IMG/VR virus record: IMGVR_UViG_3300044971_004578
Coordinates: 1-22,582 of that record
Source of the DNA: a virus
Direction: 5' to 3' (one strand)
DNA: 22,582 nt
In this document: positions 16,378-22,582 of the stretch, piece after piece
How the letters are laid out: the number at the start of each line of letters is the position of its first letter
Numbering within the stretch: position 1 is the first letter of the stretch
The notes under the pieces: generated by a model
The model's input: only the letters and a program-made list of their open reading frames with translations
What the model was told of the DNA's origin: nothing
The model's database searches: none
Made by a program: the position numbers and the translations under genes

Positions 16378-16471
16378 GTTGCTCCTTCCGCCTGCCTTGG
16401 TTGGTTGGCTGCGGTGATCGGGTGGTAGCATTCCGGTTGACACGCGTCAAGCGTGAATGTACACCGTCGCC
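16378..16471. promoter_or_regulatory. Divergent promoter/operator, exonuclease operon versus HTH-helicase operon
   Basis: The palindrome TTGACACGCGTCAA (16437-16450; 12 of 14 bases symmetric) holds a -35-like TTGACA pointing right and TTGACG pointing left. Seventeen bases on in each direction lie weak -10 matches, TACACC at 16460-16465 and TACCAC at 16427-16422. A second inverted repeat, CACGC-GTCAA-GCGTG (16441-16455), overlaps it. Rightward transcription would begin near 16472, at the HTH gene's ATG. This is a good candidate operator for that HTH protein. Confidence 0.5.
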
Positions 16472-16720
16472 ATGAGCGAACGACCCTTCTCTGAGCTTCT
16501 TGTGCGGATGCGCGAAGCGCGCGGACTTGATGCCTGCGTCGCTGCTGCCAAATGTGGCGTCAGCAAGTCCATGTGGTGCCATTTCGAGCATGGACGCCGG
16601 TTGCCAGCAGCACACCAGTTGTACTGCATGGCCAAACTTTTCAACCGGTCCATGCAGAGTTTGTACGAGGCTGCCTACCCGTCCGATGCGGACGTCGCCC
16701 GCATGAGGGTCCGCCAGTAA
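16472..16720 (+). CDS. Small helix-turn-helix DNA-binding protein (Cro/CI-XRE type)
   Basis: 82 residues from ATG 16472, or 87 from ATG 16457. The pattern is helical MREARGLDACVAAAKCGVSK (about 13-32) followed by SMWCHFEHGRRLPAAHQLYC: an Ala-rich first helix, a GVS turn and a recognition helix ending in the E-x-G-x-R-x-P signature of XRE/Cro-CI proteins. There is no dimerisation or protease-linked domain, so it is Cro-like in size. It is first in the rightward replication operon and sits beside a palindrome. Neither start has a good ribosome site; if the predicted promoter is right, the message begins at the second ATG and is leaderless, as is lambda cI from PRM. Likely role (inference): control of both divergent early operons. 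Confidence 0.8.
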   Translation: MSERPFSELLVRMREARGLDACVAAAKCGVSKSMWCHFEHGRRLPAAHQLYCMAKLFNRSMQSLYEAAYPSDADVARMRVRQ

Positions 16721-16721
16721 C

Positions 16722-18116
16722 ATGCAGATGTATCCGTTCCAGTCTGACGCGGTGCGTCGCGTCTTCACGCTTGGTCCGGGGCGCCGCATGCTGGTGTCCC
16801 CGACCGGCACCGGCAAGAGCGTGATGCTCTGCGGGCTGGCGCGGCTTCATGCGTCCTCCGGGCGTTCCGTCGGCATCCTGGTTCACCGCATCGAACTGCT
16901 GGAGCAGGTTGCCGAGAAACTGCGCGGATACGGGCTGCGTTTCGGAATCATCGCGTCCAAGGGCTCCACGGGCAGCGCGGAACGCGTGCAGGTTGCCATG
17001 GTGCAGACCATCCGCCGACGGATGGATAGGACGCCATGGGACGTGGTGATCTGCGATGAGGCGCACCGGGACGAGTTTAAAATCGCGGTCAACAACCCGC
17101 CGCCGTACCTGTACGGGTTCACGGCCACGCCATGGCGAGCCGACAACCGGCTTGGTGAGTGGTACCCCGATGGATTCACCGAGGCGATCCGGTACTCGCA
17201 GGCCATCGCTCAAGGGTACATTGTGCAGGCCCGCGTGTTTGCGCCCGACGTGCCCGACCTTCGGGACGTGGCAACCAAGGGTGGCGACTACGACGCGGTG
17301 GAACTCGGGCGGCGCCTGTGCAACCAGAAACTCGTCGGGAACGTGGTGGATACGTACCTGGCGCATGGGCGCAACGAGAAGGCGGTCTGCTTCTGCGTGA
17401 ACGTGGAACACGCCAACATGACCACGCGCGAGTTCCAGCGGCGTGGCGTCGCCGCGGTGTGCGTGACCGGCGATACGCCGTCGACGGAGCGCAGCGTGTA
17501 CATGGCGCGCTTCCGCACCGGGAGCGCACGCGTGCTGGTCAACGTGTCCGTCGCCATCGAGGGGCTCGACGTGGCGGACGCATCCATCGTGATCATCGAC
17601 CGGCCCACGCACTCCCTGTCGATGTACATGCAGATGGCGGGACGCGGGGCGCGCTCGTTCCCCGGCAAGCGGGAGTTCCGGCTGTTCGACCACAGCGGCT
17701 CGGTGTTCGAGCATGGCTCGCCAACGCAGGACCGCGACTGGGTGCTGTCAGGACCCGTCGAACGGCGCAAGAAGGGCGTTGCCGCGCCCACGTTCAAGCG
17801 GTGCGACAAGTGCTTCTACGTGTTCGGGCCTCGGGACCGCGAGTGTCCAAACTGTGCCACGCCGCACACCACGCGTCCGGTGACTCACAAGAACGGCCAG
17901 CTCGTCGAGGTGCTGCCGGAACTCTACAAGCCCGTGGAGGGCTTCGTTGATGCGTTCCAGAAGGCGCGTCGGCGCGCTTTTGCGGAAACGTCGGCGCGCG
18001 GGATCACGGGTCCGCGGCAATGGGCCTACGTGAACCGCGCCATGGAGGAGACACGGGCGTTTCTGCGTGGCGAAGCGCAACTCATCGTGCCACAGAACCC
18101 GGACCTTCTGTGGTGA
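16722..18116 (+). CDS. SF2 DEAH-box DNA helicase with zinc ribbon
   Basis: 464 residues. It is an ATP-driven helicase, probably for phage DNA replication or recombination. Motifs are in order: Walker A SPTGTGKS (26-33), motif II DEAH (112-115), motif III TATP (134-137), a second RecA-like domain with VLVNVSVAIEGLDV (271-284) and motif VI QMAGRGAR (304-311). After the helicase core is a four-cysteine zinc ribbon (Cys361, Cys364, Cys375, Cys378; CDKC and CPNC). The C-terminal ~70 residues are basic and helical. It starts one base after the HTH stop; ATG 16728 is an alternative. The next gene begins seven bases after the stop. It resembles the phage DEAD/DEAH helicases found beside replication ATPases. 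Confidence 0.9.
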   Translation: MQMYPFQSDAVRRVFTLGPGRRMLVSPTGTGKSVMLCGLARLHASSGRSVGILVHRIELLEQVAEKLRGYGLRFGIIASKGSTGSAERVQVAMVQTIRRRMDRTPWDVVICDEAHRDEFKIAVNNPPPYLYGFTATPWRADNRLGEWYPDGFTEAIRYSQAIAQGYIVQARVFAPDVPDLRDVATKGGDYDAVELGRRLCNQKLVGNVVDTYLAHGRNEKAVCFCVNVEHANMTTREFQRRGVAAVCVTGDTPSTERSVYMARFRTGSARVLVNVSVAIEGLDVADASIVIIDRPTHSLSMYMQMAGRGARSFPGKREFRLFDHSGSVFEHGSPTQDRDWVLSGPVERRKKGVAAPTFKRCDKCFYVFGPRDRECPNCATPHTTRPVTHKNGQLVEVLPELYKPVEGFVDAFQKARRRAFAETSARGITGPRQWAYVNRAMEETRAFLRGEAQLIVPQNPDLLW

Positions 18117-18123
18117 GGTCCCC

Positions 18124-18492
18124 GTGGCGCAGATCCATTCATCGGCGGTCAACTGCATCCTGCTCGGCGTGCAGCGAGCCGTACCAAAGGCGCGCCTGTT
18201 CAAGCGCGTCGTGGGTGCGTTTCGATCCGTCGATGATCCTGCGCGGATCGTTTCCGTGGGAGATGCGGGACAAGCCGACATCTACGGGTACCTGGAAGGC
18301 AGGCCTTATGCCGTGCCCTTCGAGATCGAGGTCAAGATAGGAAAGGACCGCGCGCGCACGGATCAATGTGCGTGGGCGGCGATGTGCGAGCGCATGGGGA
18401 TCCCGTACGTGATCGTCCGCGCTCAGACCAAGGCCGACATTCCATCCGCAGTCGATGACTGCATCCACTTTGTACGAGGACTCTCACGATGA
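18124..18492 (+). CDS. VRR-NUC-type PD-(D/E)XK nuclease
   Basis: 122 residues, GTG start at 18124, with GAGG five bases upstream that overlaps the helicase stop. The catalytic core is Asp52 in GQADIYGYL, then Glu69-x-Lys71 in FEIEVKIGKDR, with Gln81 in RTDQCAWAAM and the closing MGIPYVIVRA strand. This order (D, E-x-K, Q, then G-x-x-x-V-V) matches VRR-NUC single-domain nucleases of phages, which cut branched or structured DNA. An in-frame ATG at 18067 lies within the helicase gene and is less likely. ATGA overlap with the next gene ties it to the large ATPase. It may resolve replication or recombination junctions, or trim packaging substrates. Confidence 0.82.
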   Translation: MAQIHSSAVNCILLGVQRAVPKARLFKRVVGAFRSVDDPARIVSVGDAGQADIYGYLEGRPYAVPFEIEVKIGKDRARTDQCAWAAMCERMGIPYVIVRAQTKADIPSAVDDCIHFVRGLSR

Positions 18493-20384
18493 CTACCTCT
18501 GAACTTGCAGTGGTCGACGCCGAGGCGGAACCGCAACCCATCACCGTGGTGAACAACCACACGCTGTACAACGGAGACGTTGTCGCTGACTGCGCGTTCA
18601 CCGTGATGTGTCAGCGGGAGCAGGCCGACGGCACGCACGTGATGGATGTCGAGATCCGGCGCCATGACGGCATGACCTACACGGCGTCCATCGACGGCGT
18701 GATGCTGGAGGACGAGAAGAAACTCAACGCCATGGGCTCCTCCGTGGCGCGCGCCAACTTCTTCTTCCGGGCGAAGAACGGCTCGCTGGCGGCGCTGAAG
18801 CAGTACCTCCACGCGCAACCGGGCAACGAGCATGTCGTCATCGACGTGGCACAGGCGGGCTGGAACAACCGCTACTGCTGCTGGTTCGGCGAGATGGGCA
18901 TGGTCGACGCCAACGGCAAATGGTACCCGTGGACGTCCACGGGCGTGCGCGCCCCGTGCCGCGACCGTGCCACGTCGTCGTACCGCATGAAGACGTTCAA
19001 CCTGCGACGCGACCCGTTCGGTCCCGACATCCCGGTGATCGATCGTCCTGGCCACATCATGGGCAGCGTGTACGAACTGAAGCCAAAGGGACTGTTCCGC
19101 ACCGAGGCTGGCACGCAGCCCGTCGCGGTTTCCGACAGCGAGCCGACCATCGACGAGGCGCTGGACGAGGCGCTGGCGAAGGCGCGCACGCACATCCAGC
19201 AGGTGATCGCACTCTGGTCCGAGAACATCGGCAACTTCGGCGGCGCCATCGGAATCGGCTACATGACCGCCGCCTCCATCCGGCACCACGCGGAGTCCTA
19301 CGAGCGTCTGTTCCCGCATCTTTACATCACGGGACGCACGCAGTTCGGCAAGGACACGCTGGCCCGCATCCTCGCGTTGACCACCGGCATGAACATCAAC
19401 AGCGTCACGTCCGGTGGGCGAGGCACCACCGAAAAGTCCGTCCGAAACAAGCTTGCATCCGTCGGAAACACGCCGCTGTGGCTCAACGAACTGCGCTCCG
19501 ACACGTCGGACTACCTCAAGAGCCTCATTCGCACGTCGTCGGACTTCCAGTCCAACACCATCACCGACATCAAGCAGCGCAACGTCGTGTTCCAGGCCAA
19601 CCGGCCCATGATGCTGGTGGGCGAGGTTCTCATCGGAAACGACGCGGAACACTCGCGGTACGTGGTGCTTCGGATCAACACGCGCCCGACCAACAAGTCG
19701 GTCCTGCGCCAACTGGAGGCGTCCGCCTCCCGATGCTCTTCTCATTGGTCGCAGTTCCTGTGCGACCACAACCGCGCCGCGTGGCAGATCGCGCTTGCCG
19801 CCGAGAAACTCCGCCCGGAGTTCATGGCCCGAGGGTGCGATTCACGTCGAGCCCGCGGGTGGTCGCTCACCGCGGCCGGCATCGCGTACTGGTTCTCACC
19901 CGACTGCCACATCGCGCCCGCCGAGTGCATCCCCGAGCAGATCATGGAGGAACTGTTCGCGCGTGCTGCGGAAGCGATGCAATACGCCGTTGACGATGGG
20001 GTCAATGCGGAGTTCTGGAGCATCTGCCAGTCCGTGCGCGCGTCGGGCGACCTGTCGAACTCCGCGTCGTCACGGTGGGCGCGCTCCTACGTCGACCCGG
20101 AGTCGAGGCGCGTCAACGTGGCCATCTGGACGGCCCACATCATCCGCTCCATCTCCAAGGCGTCACCCAAGGAGATGCCCGCCCGAGGACTCATCCTCAA
20201 CGAACTGCGCGCGGACCCCGGCTTTCTGGGCACGCGCAACGTCCGGTGCGGTGGCGAGCAGCGGGCCTGCTACGTTTACGACAAGCAGACCTGCAATCTT
20301 CCGCAATGGGTGCTGGACTCGGCGGACGAGCACTACGCCAAGGACGACGTCGTCATGTCGCCCGCGGCGGATGAACCGTATTGA
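18489..20384 (+). CDS. Large P-loop ATPase, probable replication protein (DUF927/SF3-like)
   Basis: 631 residues. The ATPase core is a Walker A GRTQFGKDT (282-290), then RGTTEKSVRNKL, a Walker B-like strand TPLWLNEL (328-335, Asn-Glu at its end), a sensor-like strand FQANRPMMLVGE (368-379) and a likely arginine finger near Arg390 in AEHSRYVVLRI. This layout is like DUF927 and viral SF3-type helicases. The C-terminal ~90 residues (AIWTAHIIRSISKASPKE onward) look like a winged-helix DNA-binding domain. Residues 1-240 are unlike a primase I know: no zinc-binding cysteine set is visible. It is likely to be the phage replicative helicase or initiator. It starts at ATGA in the nuclease stop and its last 32 bases run under the converging methylase gene. 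Confidence 0.65.
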   Translation: MTTSELAVVDAEAEPQPITVVNNHTLYNGDVVADCAFTVMCQREQADGTHVMDVEIRRHDGMTYTASIDGVMLEDEKKLNAMGSSVARANFFFRAKNGSLAALKQYLHAQPGNEHVVIDVAQAGWNNRYCCWFGEMGMVDANGKWYPWTSTGVRAPCRDRATSSYRMKTFNLRRDPFGPDIPVIDRPGHIMGSVYELKPKGLFRTEAGTQPVAVSDSEPTIDEALDEALAKARTHIQQVIALWSENIGNFGGAIGIGYMTAASIRHHAESYERLFPHLYITGRTQFGKDTLARILALTTGMNINSVTSGGRGTTEKSVRNKLASVGNTPLWLNELRSDTSDYLKSLIRTSSDFQSNTITDIKQRNVVFQANRPMMLVGEVLIGNDAEHSRYVVLRINTRPTNKSVLRQLEASASRCSSHWSQFLCDHNRAAWQIALAAEKLRPEFMARGCDSRRARGWSLTAAGIAYWFSPDCHIAPAECIPEQIMEELFARAAEAMQYAVDDGVNAEFWSICQSVRASGDLSNSASSRWARSYVDPESRRVNVAIWTAHIIRSISKASPKEMPARGLILNELRADPGFLGTRNVRCGGEQRACYVYDKQTCNLPQWVLDSADEHYAKDDVVMSPAADEPY

Positions 20385-20895
20385 CCTCGTTGCCCCACGC
20401 GTCCCATCCATCACGCGGCGTGCGGGAGAACATCTCCAGCCGCCGACCCGGAGGATCATGTTTTTCGATCAGCTCGTAGGACTCGCGTGGCTTGGCGCTG
20501 TGTCGCGTGCGGGGCGCGAACAATACGCTGGGGAGCCGGTTGGCGGGCGCCGGGATAGGCACGTTCCCGATGCGCCCGTACAGCAGGTGCTCATGCATCA
20601 TGCGGAAACGCTGTCCGAGCCCCGGTGCACCTGTCTTGACCCACACGACGTTCGTCACGTAGCGAGCGCCGAGTTCGCCCATGAGCCACATGGCGTCACC
20701 CAGAAAGTTCGCAGTGGCCCACATCCAGAGTGAACACGACGACGCCGGCCGGAACGCGCCGCCCGCGCGTATGACCCCTGGAATCTCCCGCGTCTTCACC
20801 AGCGGATAGTGCCGGTCCGCCCCGCGCTTGATGCGACCGCCTCCACGCTCCATCCATGGAGGGTCCATCAGGATCGTCGTGTACGCTTCAGCCAC
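20353..20895 (-). CDS. MT-A70-type N6-adenine DNA methyltransferase
   Basis: 180 residues. It would transfer a methyl group from SAM to adenine N6, in DNA by inference. The catalytic DPPW is at 11-14, the HYPLVKTREIPG stretch (29-40) is typical of MT-A70 proteins, and the end has the family close HSAKPRESYELIEKHDPPG then RRLEMFSR and GWDAWGNE. GTG at 20895 has GAGG five bases upstream and overlaps the deaminase gene by 28 bases; its last 32 bases run under the end of the converging replication ATPase gene. No partner restriction gene is in view, so this is an orphan methylase, perhaps anti-restriction or regulatory. It is the last gene of the right-hand minus operon. Confidence 0.85.
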   Translation of the reverse strand: MAEAYTTILMDPPWMERGGGRIKRGADRHYPLVKTREIPGVIRAGGAFRPASSCSLWMWATANFLGDAMWLMGELGARYVTNVVWVKTGAPGLGQRFRMMHEHLLYGRIGNVPIPAPANRLPSVLFAPRTRHSAKPRESYELIEKHDPPGRRLEMFSRTPRDGWDAWGNEVNTVHPPRAT

Positions 20896-21320
20896 ACGAT
20901 CCTCGCGTTCTCGTCCACGTGTTCAGCCGCGGACCTGACGTGCTGGCTGATGCGGTACTCCTCGCCGTAGAACACGCGTGCGATGCCCGCGTTGGCCAGC
21001 AGTTTGAAGCACACCCAGCATGGAAACGCGGTCACGTGGCAGTCCGCGCCGTCCACCACGATGCCGCGACGAGCGGCCTGGGCGATGGCGTTCGCTTCCG
21101 CATGCACCGTGCGGACGCAATGCCCGTCCTCCATGAGGTGGCCAGCCTCGTCGCAATGCGGCTCGCCGGCGACGGACCCGTTGTAGCCCGTCGCCAGCAC
21201 CGCGTTGTCGCGCACCAGCACCGCGCCCACGTGCTTGCGGTCGCACGTCGCACGGGTCGCTGCGTGCTGGGCAAGGCCCATAAAGTACTGCTTCCACGTG
21301 GGGCGGGTGCCTTCGTTCAT
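20868..21320 (-). CDS. dCMP deaminase
   Basis: 150 residues. It makes dUMP from dCMP for thymidylate synthesis. The zinc site is His73 in HAEANA (Glu75 catalytic) with Cys101 and Cys104 of PCWVC. The flanking VGAVLVRDNAVLATGYNGS (31-49) and PHCDEAGH (55-61) match phage dCMP deaminases; the extra Cys26, Cys56 and Cys68 and His61 are in places where T4-like enzymes carry a second zinc or allosteric site, which is suggestive only. The ATG at 21320 directly abuts the upstream stop (TGAATG). It is in an operon with a GroES-like and a methylase gene. No thymidylate synthase is in view. Confidence 0.92.
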   Translation of the reverse strand: MNEGTRPTWKQYFMGLAQHAATRATCDRKHVGAVLVRDNAVLATGYNGSVAGEPHCDEAGHLMEDGHCVRTVHAEANAIAQAARRGIVVDGADCHVTAFPCWVCFKLLANAGIARVFYGEEYRISQHVRSAAEHVDENARIVWLKRTRRS

Positions 21321-21719
21321 TCACCGCTCGACGGACAGCAGGCGGGCACGTTCCGCGGCGATGGACTCCTCGGCGCGGCGCTGCACCTCGGCCTCCTGTG
21401 CCGCGATCTCCTTGTCGATGGCGTCGAGCATGGCCTTGTCCATCGTGGCGATGACCTCGTACTCGCGCAGGATGATCGGCACGCCATCCGCCTGGCGCGA
21501 CGTCCCCGGCGCCTCCTGCCCGGAGTACCGCGCGAAGATCACGTAGTCCCCCGGCCTGATGTGCTTCACATCCGGCCCGACGGCCATGACGGTGCCTTCC
21601 GTCGGGCGCTCCGAGGAAACGGTCATCACCAGCGACGACTGCTTCTGGCGGACCACCTTTTCCTGCATCACCACCACGCGATCCGCCGTCGGCTGCAACC
21701 AGAAATCACTTTTCGACAT
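21321..21719 (-). CDS. GroES-like co-chaperonin with a charged C-terminal helix
   Basis: 132 residues from ATG 21719 (GGGAG six bases upstream). The GroES pattern runs through residues 8-93: LQPTADRVVVMQEKV at the start, a mobile-loop region with the hydrophobic tripeptide LVM (30-32), EGTVMAVGPDVK, then RPGDYVIFARYSGQEA and PIILREYEVIATM. Family knowledge: GroES caps GroEL, and phages such as T4 (gp31) encode their own cap to fold capsid protein. Unlike typical GroES (about 97 residues) it has a further ~35-residue Ala/Glu/Arg-rich helix at the C-terminus. No GroEL gene is seen, so it would need the host chaperonin. A GroES-fold protein with another role is possible. Confidence 0.82.
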   Translation of the reverse strand: MSKSDFWLQPTADRVVVMQEKVVRQKQSSLVMTVSSERPTEGTVMAVGPDVKHIRPGDYVIFARYSGQEAPGTSRQADGVPIILREYEVIATMDKAMLDAIDKEIAAQEAEVQRRAEESIAAERARLLSVER

Positions 21720-21891
21720 GCACTGCTCCCTTCGCAATGGCCCTTATGCGGGCCTCCGTTGACCTGCTCAACACACCGATGTCGAACACCGCTTGGAGCG
21801 CCGCCCGAGCGTTGTCCCTCTGCCGTCGCACACGGCGCAGCTCGCGCTCCCAGTCCTCAGTCGCCATGGGGCGCCAGTTCTCACGCGCCAT
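21706..21891 (-). CDS. Small charged helical protein, function unknown
   Basis: 61 residues from ATG 21891, with GGAGG six bases upstream. It is strongly helical and basic/acidic: DWERELRRVRRQRDNARAAL (13-32), then a short end. No known motif was recognised. It overlaps the upstream DUF3310-type gene by 11 bases and the following GroES-like gene by 14 bases. A longer start at 21924 lacks a site as good. It may bind nucleic acid or a partner protein; nothing decides this. Confidence 0.65.
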   Translation of the reverse strand: MARENWRPMATEDWERELRRVRRQRDNARAALQAVFDIGVLSRSTEARIRAIAKGAVHVEK

Positions 21892-22114
21892 CTCGACCCT
21901 CCACGCGGGCGATGTGGCGCTCAAGGTACCACCGTGCCTTCCGCAGGTCGCTGATGCAGTCCTCCGCGGTTCCGCCCTTGAGGCCGGCGCGCGCCACGTA
22001 CTTCACCACGTTGCCAAGACAGAACCCCAGACCCCATGCTTCGATGACGTCGATGGCCTCGATCGACCCGTTTCCGGGCCTGTAGTACTCCGGTCGCTCA
22101 CTCATCGGCGCCAT
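21881..22114 (-). CDS. DUF3310-type small phage protein
   Basis: 77 residues from ATG 22114, with GGAAG six bases upstream; ATG 22105 is an alternative. It carries the family pattern IEAIDVIEAWGLGFCLGNVV (about 18-37), KYVARAG (about 38-44) and the closing DLRKARWYLERHI. DUF3310 proteins are common in phages, often beside nucleotide-metabolism genes; their biochemical role is not established to my knowledge. It overlaps the upstream gene's end by 17 bases. Confidence 0.8.
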   Translation of the reverse strand: MAPMSERPEYYRPGNGSIEAIDVIEAWGLGFCLGNVVKYVARAGLKGGTAEDCISDLRKARWYLERHIARVEGRDGA

Positions 22115-22466
22115 CCGCGCCTTCCGCCACGTCACGGATGAACTCCACCGGCGGCTTCGGGGCTGGACCGCGCCTGGCCGTCGTCAGGCCCTTTCCGAGC
22201 GTCTGCTCGCGAAGCATCAGGTCCAGCACCGGCGCCCACTGGTCCGGGATGCGGCGCGTGGTCGCCCCCGTCACGTGGAACATCTCGAGCATCGAGAACA
22301 CGCGGACCATGGAGTTCCCCTTCTCCAGCAGCTGCATGACGAACTTCTTGGCCTCCCGCGGGCCGGACTCGCCCGTGAACAGGCGCGCCGTAGCGTCCAC
22401 GGCGCCCATCTCGGGCCACCAGACCACCAGCATCCCAGGGTCCGCCTGTGGGATATACACCGCCAT
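22098..22466 (-). CDS. Hypothetical phage protein, 122 residues
   Basis: Not recognised. ATG at 22466 follows AGGAGGGG, the strongest ribosome site in this operon, which fixes the start; a longer reading to 22568 would run through the neighbour in another frame. It begins MAVYIPQADPGMLVVWWPEM, has a helical middle (REAKKFVMQLLEKG, about 37-50), a MFHVTGATTRRIPDQW turn region and a Pro-rich, acidic tail. There is no membrane segment or catalytic motif. It overlaps the stop of the upstream small gene by one base (TGATG). Confidence 0.72.
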   Translation of the reverse strand: MAVYIPQADPGMLVVWWPEMGAVDATARLFTGESGPREAKKFVMQLLEKGNSMVRVFSMLEMFHVTGATTRRIPDQWAPVLDLMLREQTLGKGLTTARRGPAPKPPVEFIRDVAEGADGADE

Positions 22467-22582
22467 CACCCCTCCTTGACCGAGGCCGCAAGCGTGGCCA
22501 ACGCGACCATCCATTGCTCCGGGGTGGAGCCCCGCACGAACTCGGCGGTCCTTTCCGCCCCCCAGCACGCCTCAAGCATCCT
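22466..22582 (-). CDS. Small protein cut by the right window edge
   Basis: Open from the right edge to TGA at 22466-22468: at least 38 residues ending QWMVALATLAASVKEG. An in-frame ATG at 22579 could be the start, but reading continues to the edge so the N-terminus is unknown. The Trp-Ala-Leu helix is the only visible feature. Its stop overlaps the next ATG by one base, and the next gene's ribosome site lies inside it, which supports a real coupled gene. Confidence 0.55.
   Translation of the reverse strand, partial: RMLEACWGAERTAEFVRGSTPEQWMVALATLAASVKEG

Noticed and set aside
16378-16443. Longer GTG start (16443) for the exonuclease
   Set aside because: It would place coding sequence over the likely promoter palindrome; ATG 16377 has a near-perfect ribosome site.
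16472-16720. The HTH protein as proof of a temperate phage
   Set aside because: No integrase, attachment site or CI-like cleavable domain is seen; small XRE proteins are also common in lytic phages.
1-22582. tRNA genes, CRISPR arrays or insertion-sequence ends
   Set aside because: No cloverleaf-type sequence, regularly spaced repeat or transposase was found in reading both strands by eye; a tRNA-finder run would settle the first.

Overview
The window looks like a contiguous piece of a tailed-bacteriophage genome. The head/neck gene set suggests a podovirus-like virion, and the GC-rich sequence (about 58-65% in most hand-counted lines) suggests a GC-rich bacterial host. Coding density is very high: about 28 protein genes, no gene-free stretch over 115 bases, many ATGA or TGATG start/stop overlaps and clear GGAG-type ribosome sites. 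I see no rRNA, tRNA, CRISPR array, insertion sequence, integrase or host housekeeping gene. The host genus cannot be told from the sequence alone.

Layout, in five blocks of alternating strand. (1) Bases 1-12330, minus strand: the virion operon, read from right to left. It holds a small membrane protein, portal (with an inserted four-cysteine zinc-ribbon-like motif), scaffold, major capsid protein, an unknown, a head-tail adaptor-like protein, a coiled-coil protein, a 706-residue neck/nozzle-like protein, an AT-richer beta-type protein, another small beta-type protein, and two Gly/Pro/Gln- or Gly/Met-rich proteins, the last cut by the left edge. (2) Bases 12399-14404, plus strand: the large terminase, encoded as two genes (ATPase, then nuclease) joined by an ATGA overlap. 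(3) Bases 14520-16377, minus strand: a recombination operon of YqaJ/lambda-type exonuclease, a 54-residue protein and a RecT annealing protein, ending at a strong hairpin. (4) Bases 16457-20384, plus strand: a small helix-turn-helix protein, an SF2 DEAH-box helicase with a zinc ribbon, a VRR-NUC-type nuclease and a large P-loop ATPase; this is the replication block. (5) Bases 20353-22582, minus strand: a DNA-modification, nucleotide and accessory operon of an unknown cut by the right edge, an unknown, a DUF3310-type protein, a small helical protein, a GroES-like co-chaperonin, a dCMP deaminase and an MT-A70-type adenine methyltransferase.

How they would work together (inference): block 4 opens and processes phage DNA, block 3 recombines it, block 5 supplies nucleotides, modifies DNA and may help fold capsid protein through the host GroEL, block 2 cuts and pumps DNA, and block 1 builds the particle. 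Two short divergent intergenic regions (12331-12398 and 16378-16471) carry inverted repeats and are the likely control points. No DNA or RNA polymerase, lysis gene or small terminase was recognised, so those genes are outside the window or too diverged to see.

Most worth checking: the terminase split into two translation-coupled genes, the zinc-ribbon-like insert in the portal, the phage GroES-like protein, the AT-rich cassette in the tail region, and the palindrome that appears to supply both -35 boxes of a divergent promoter.
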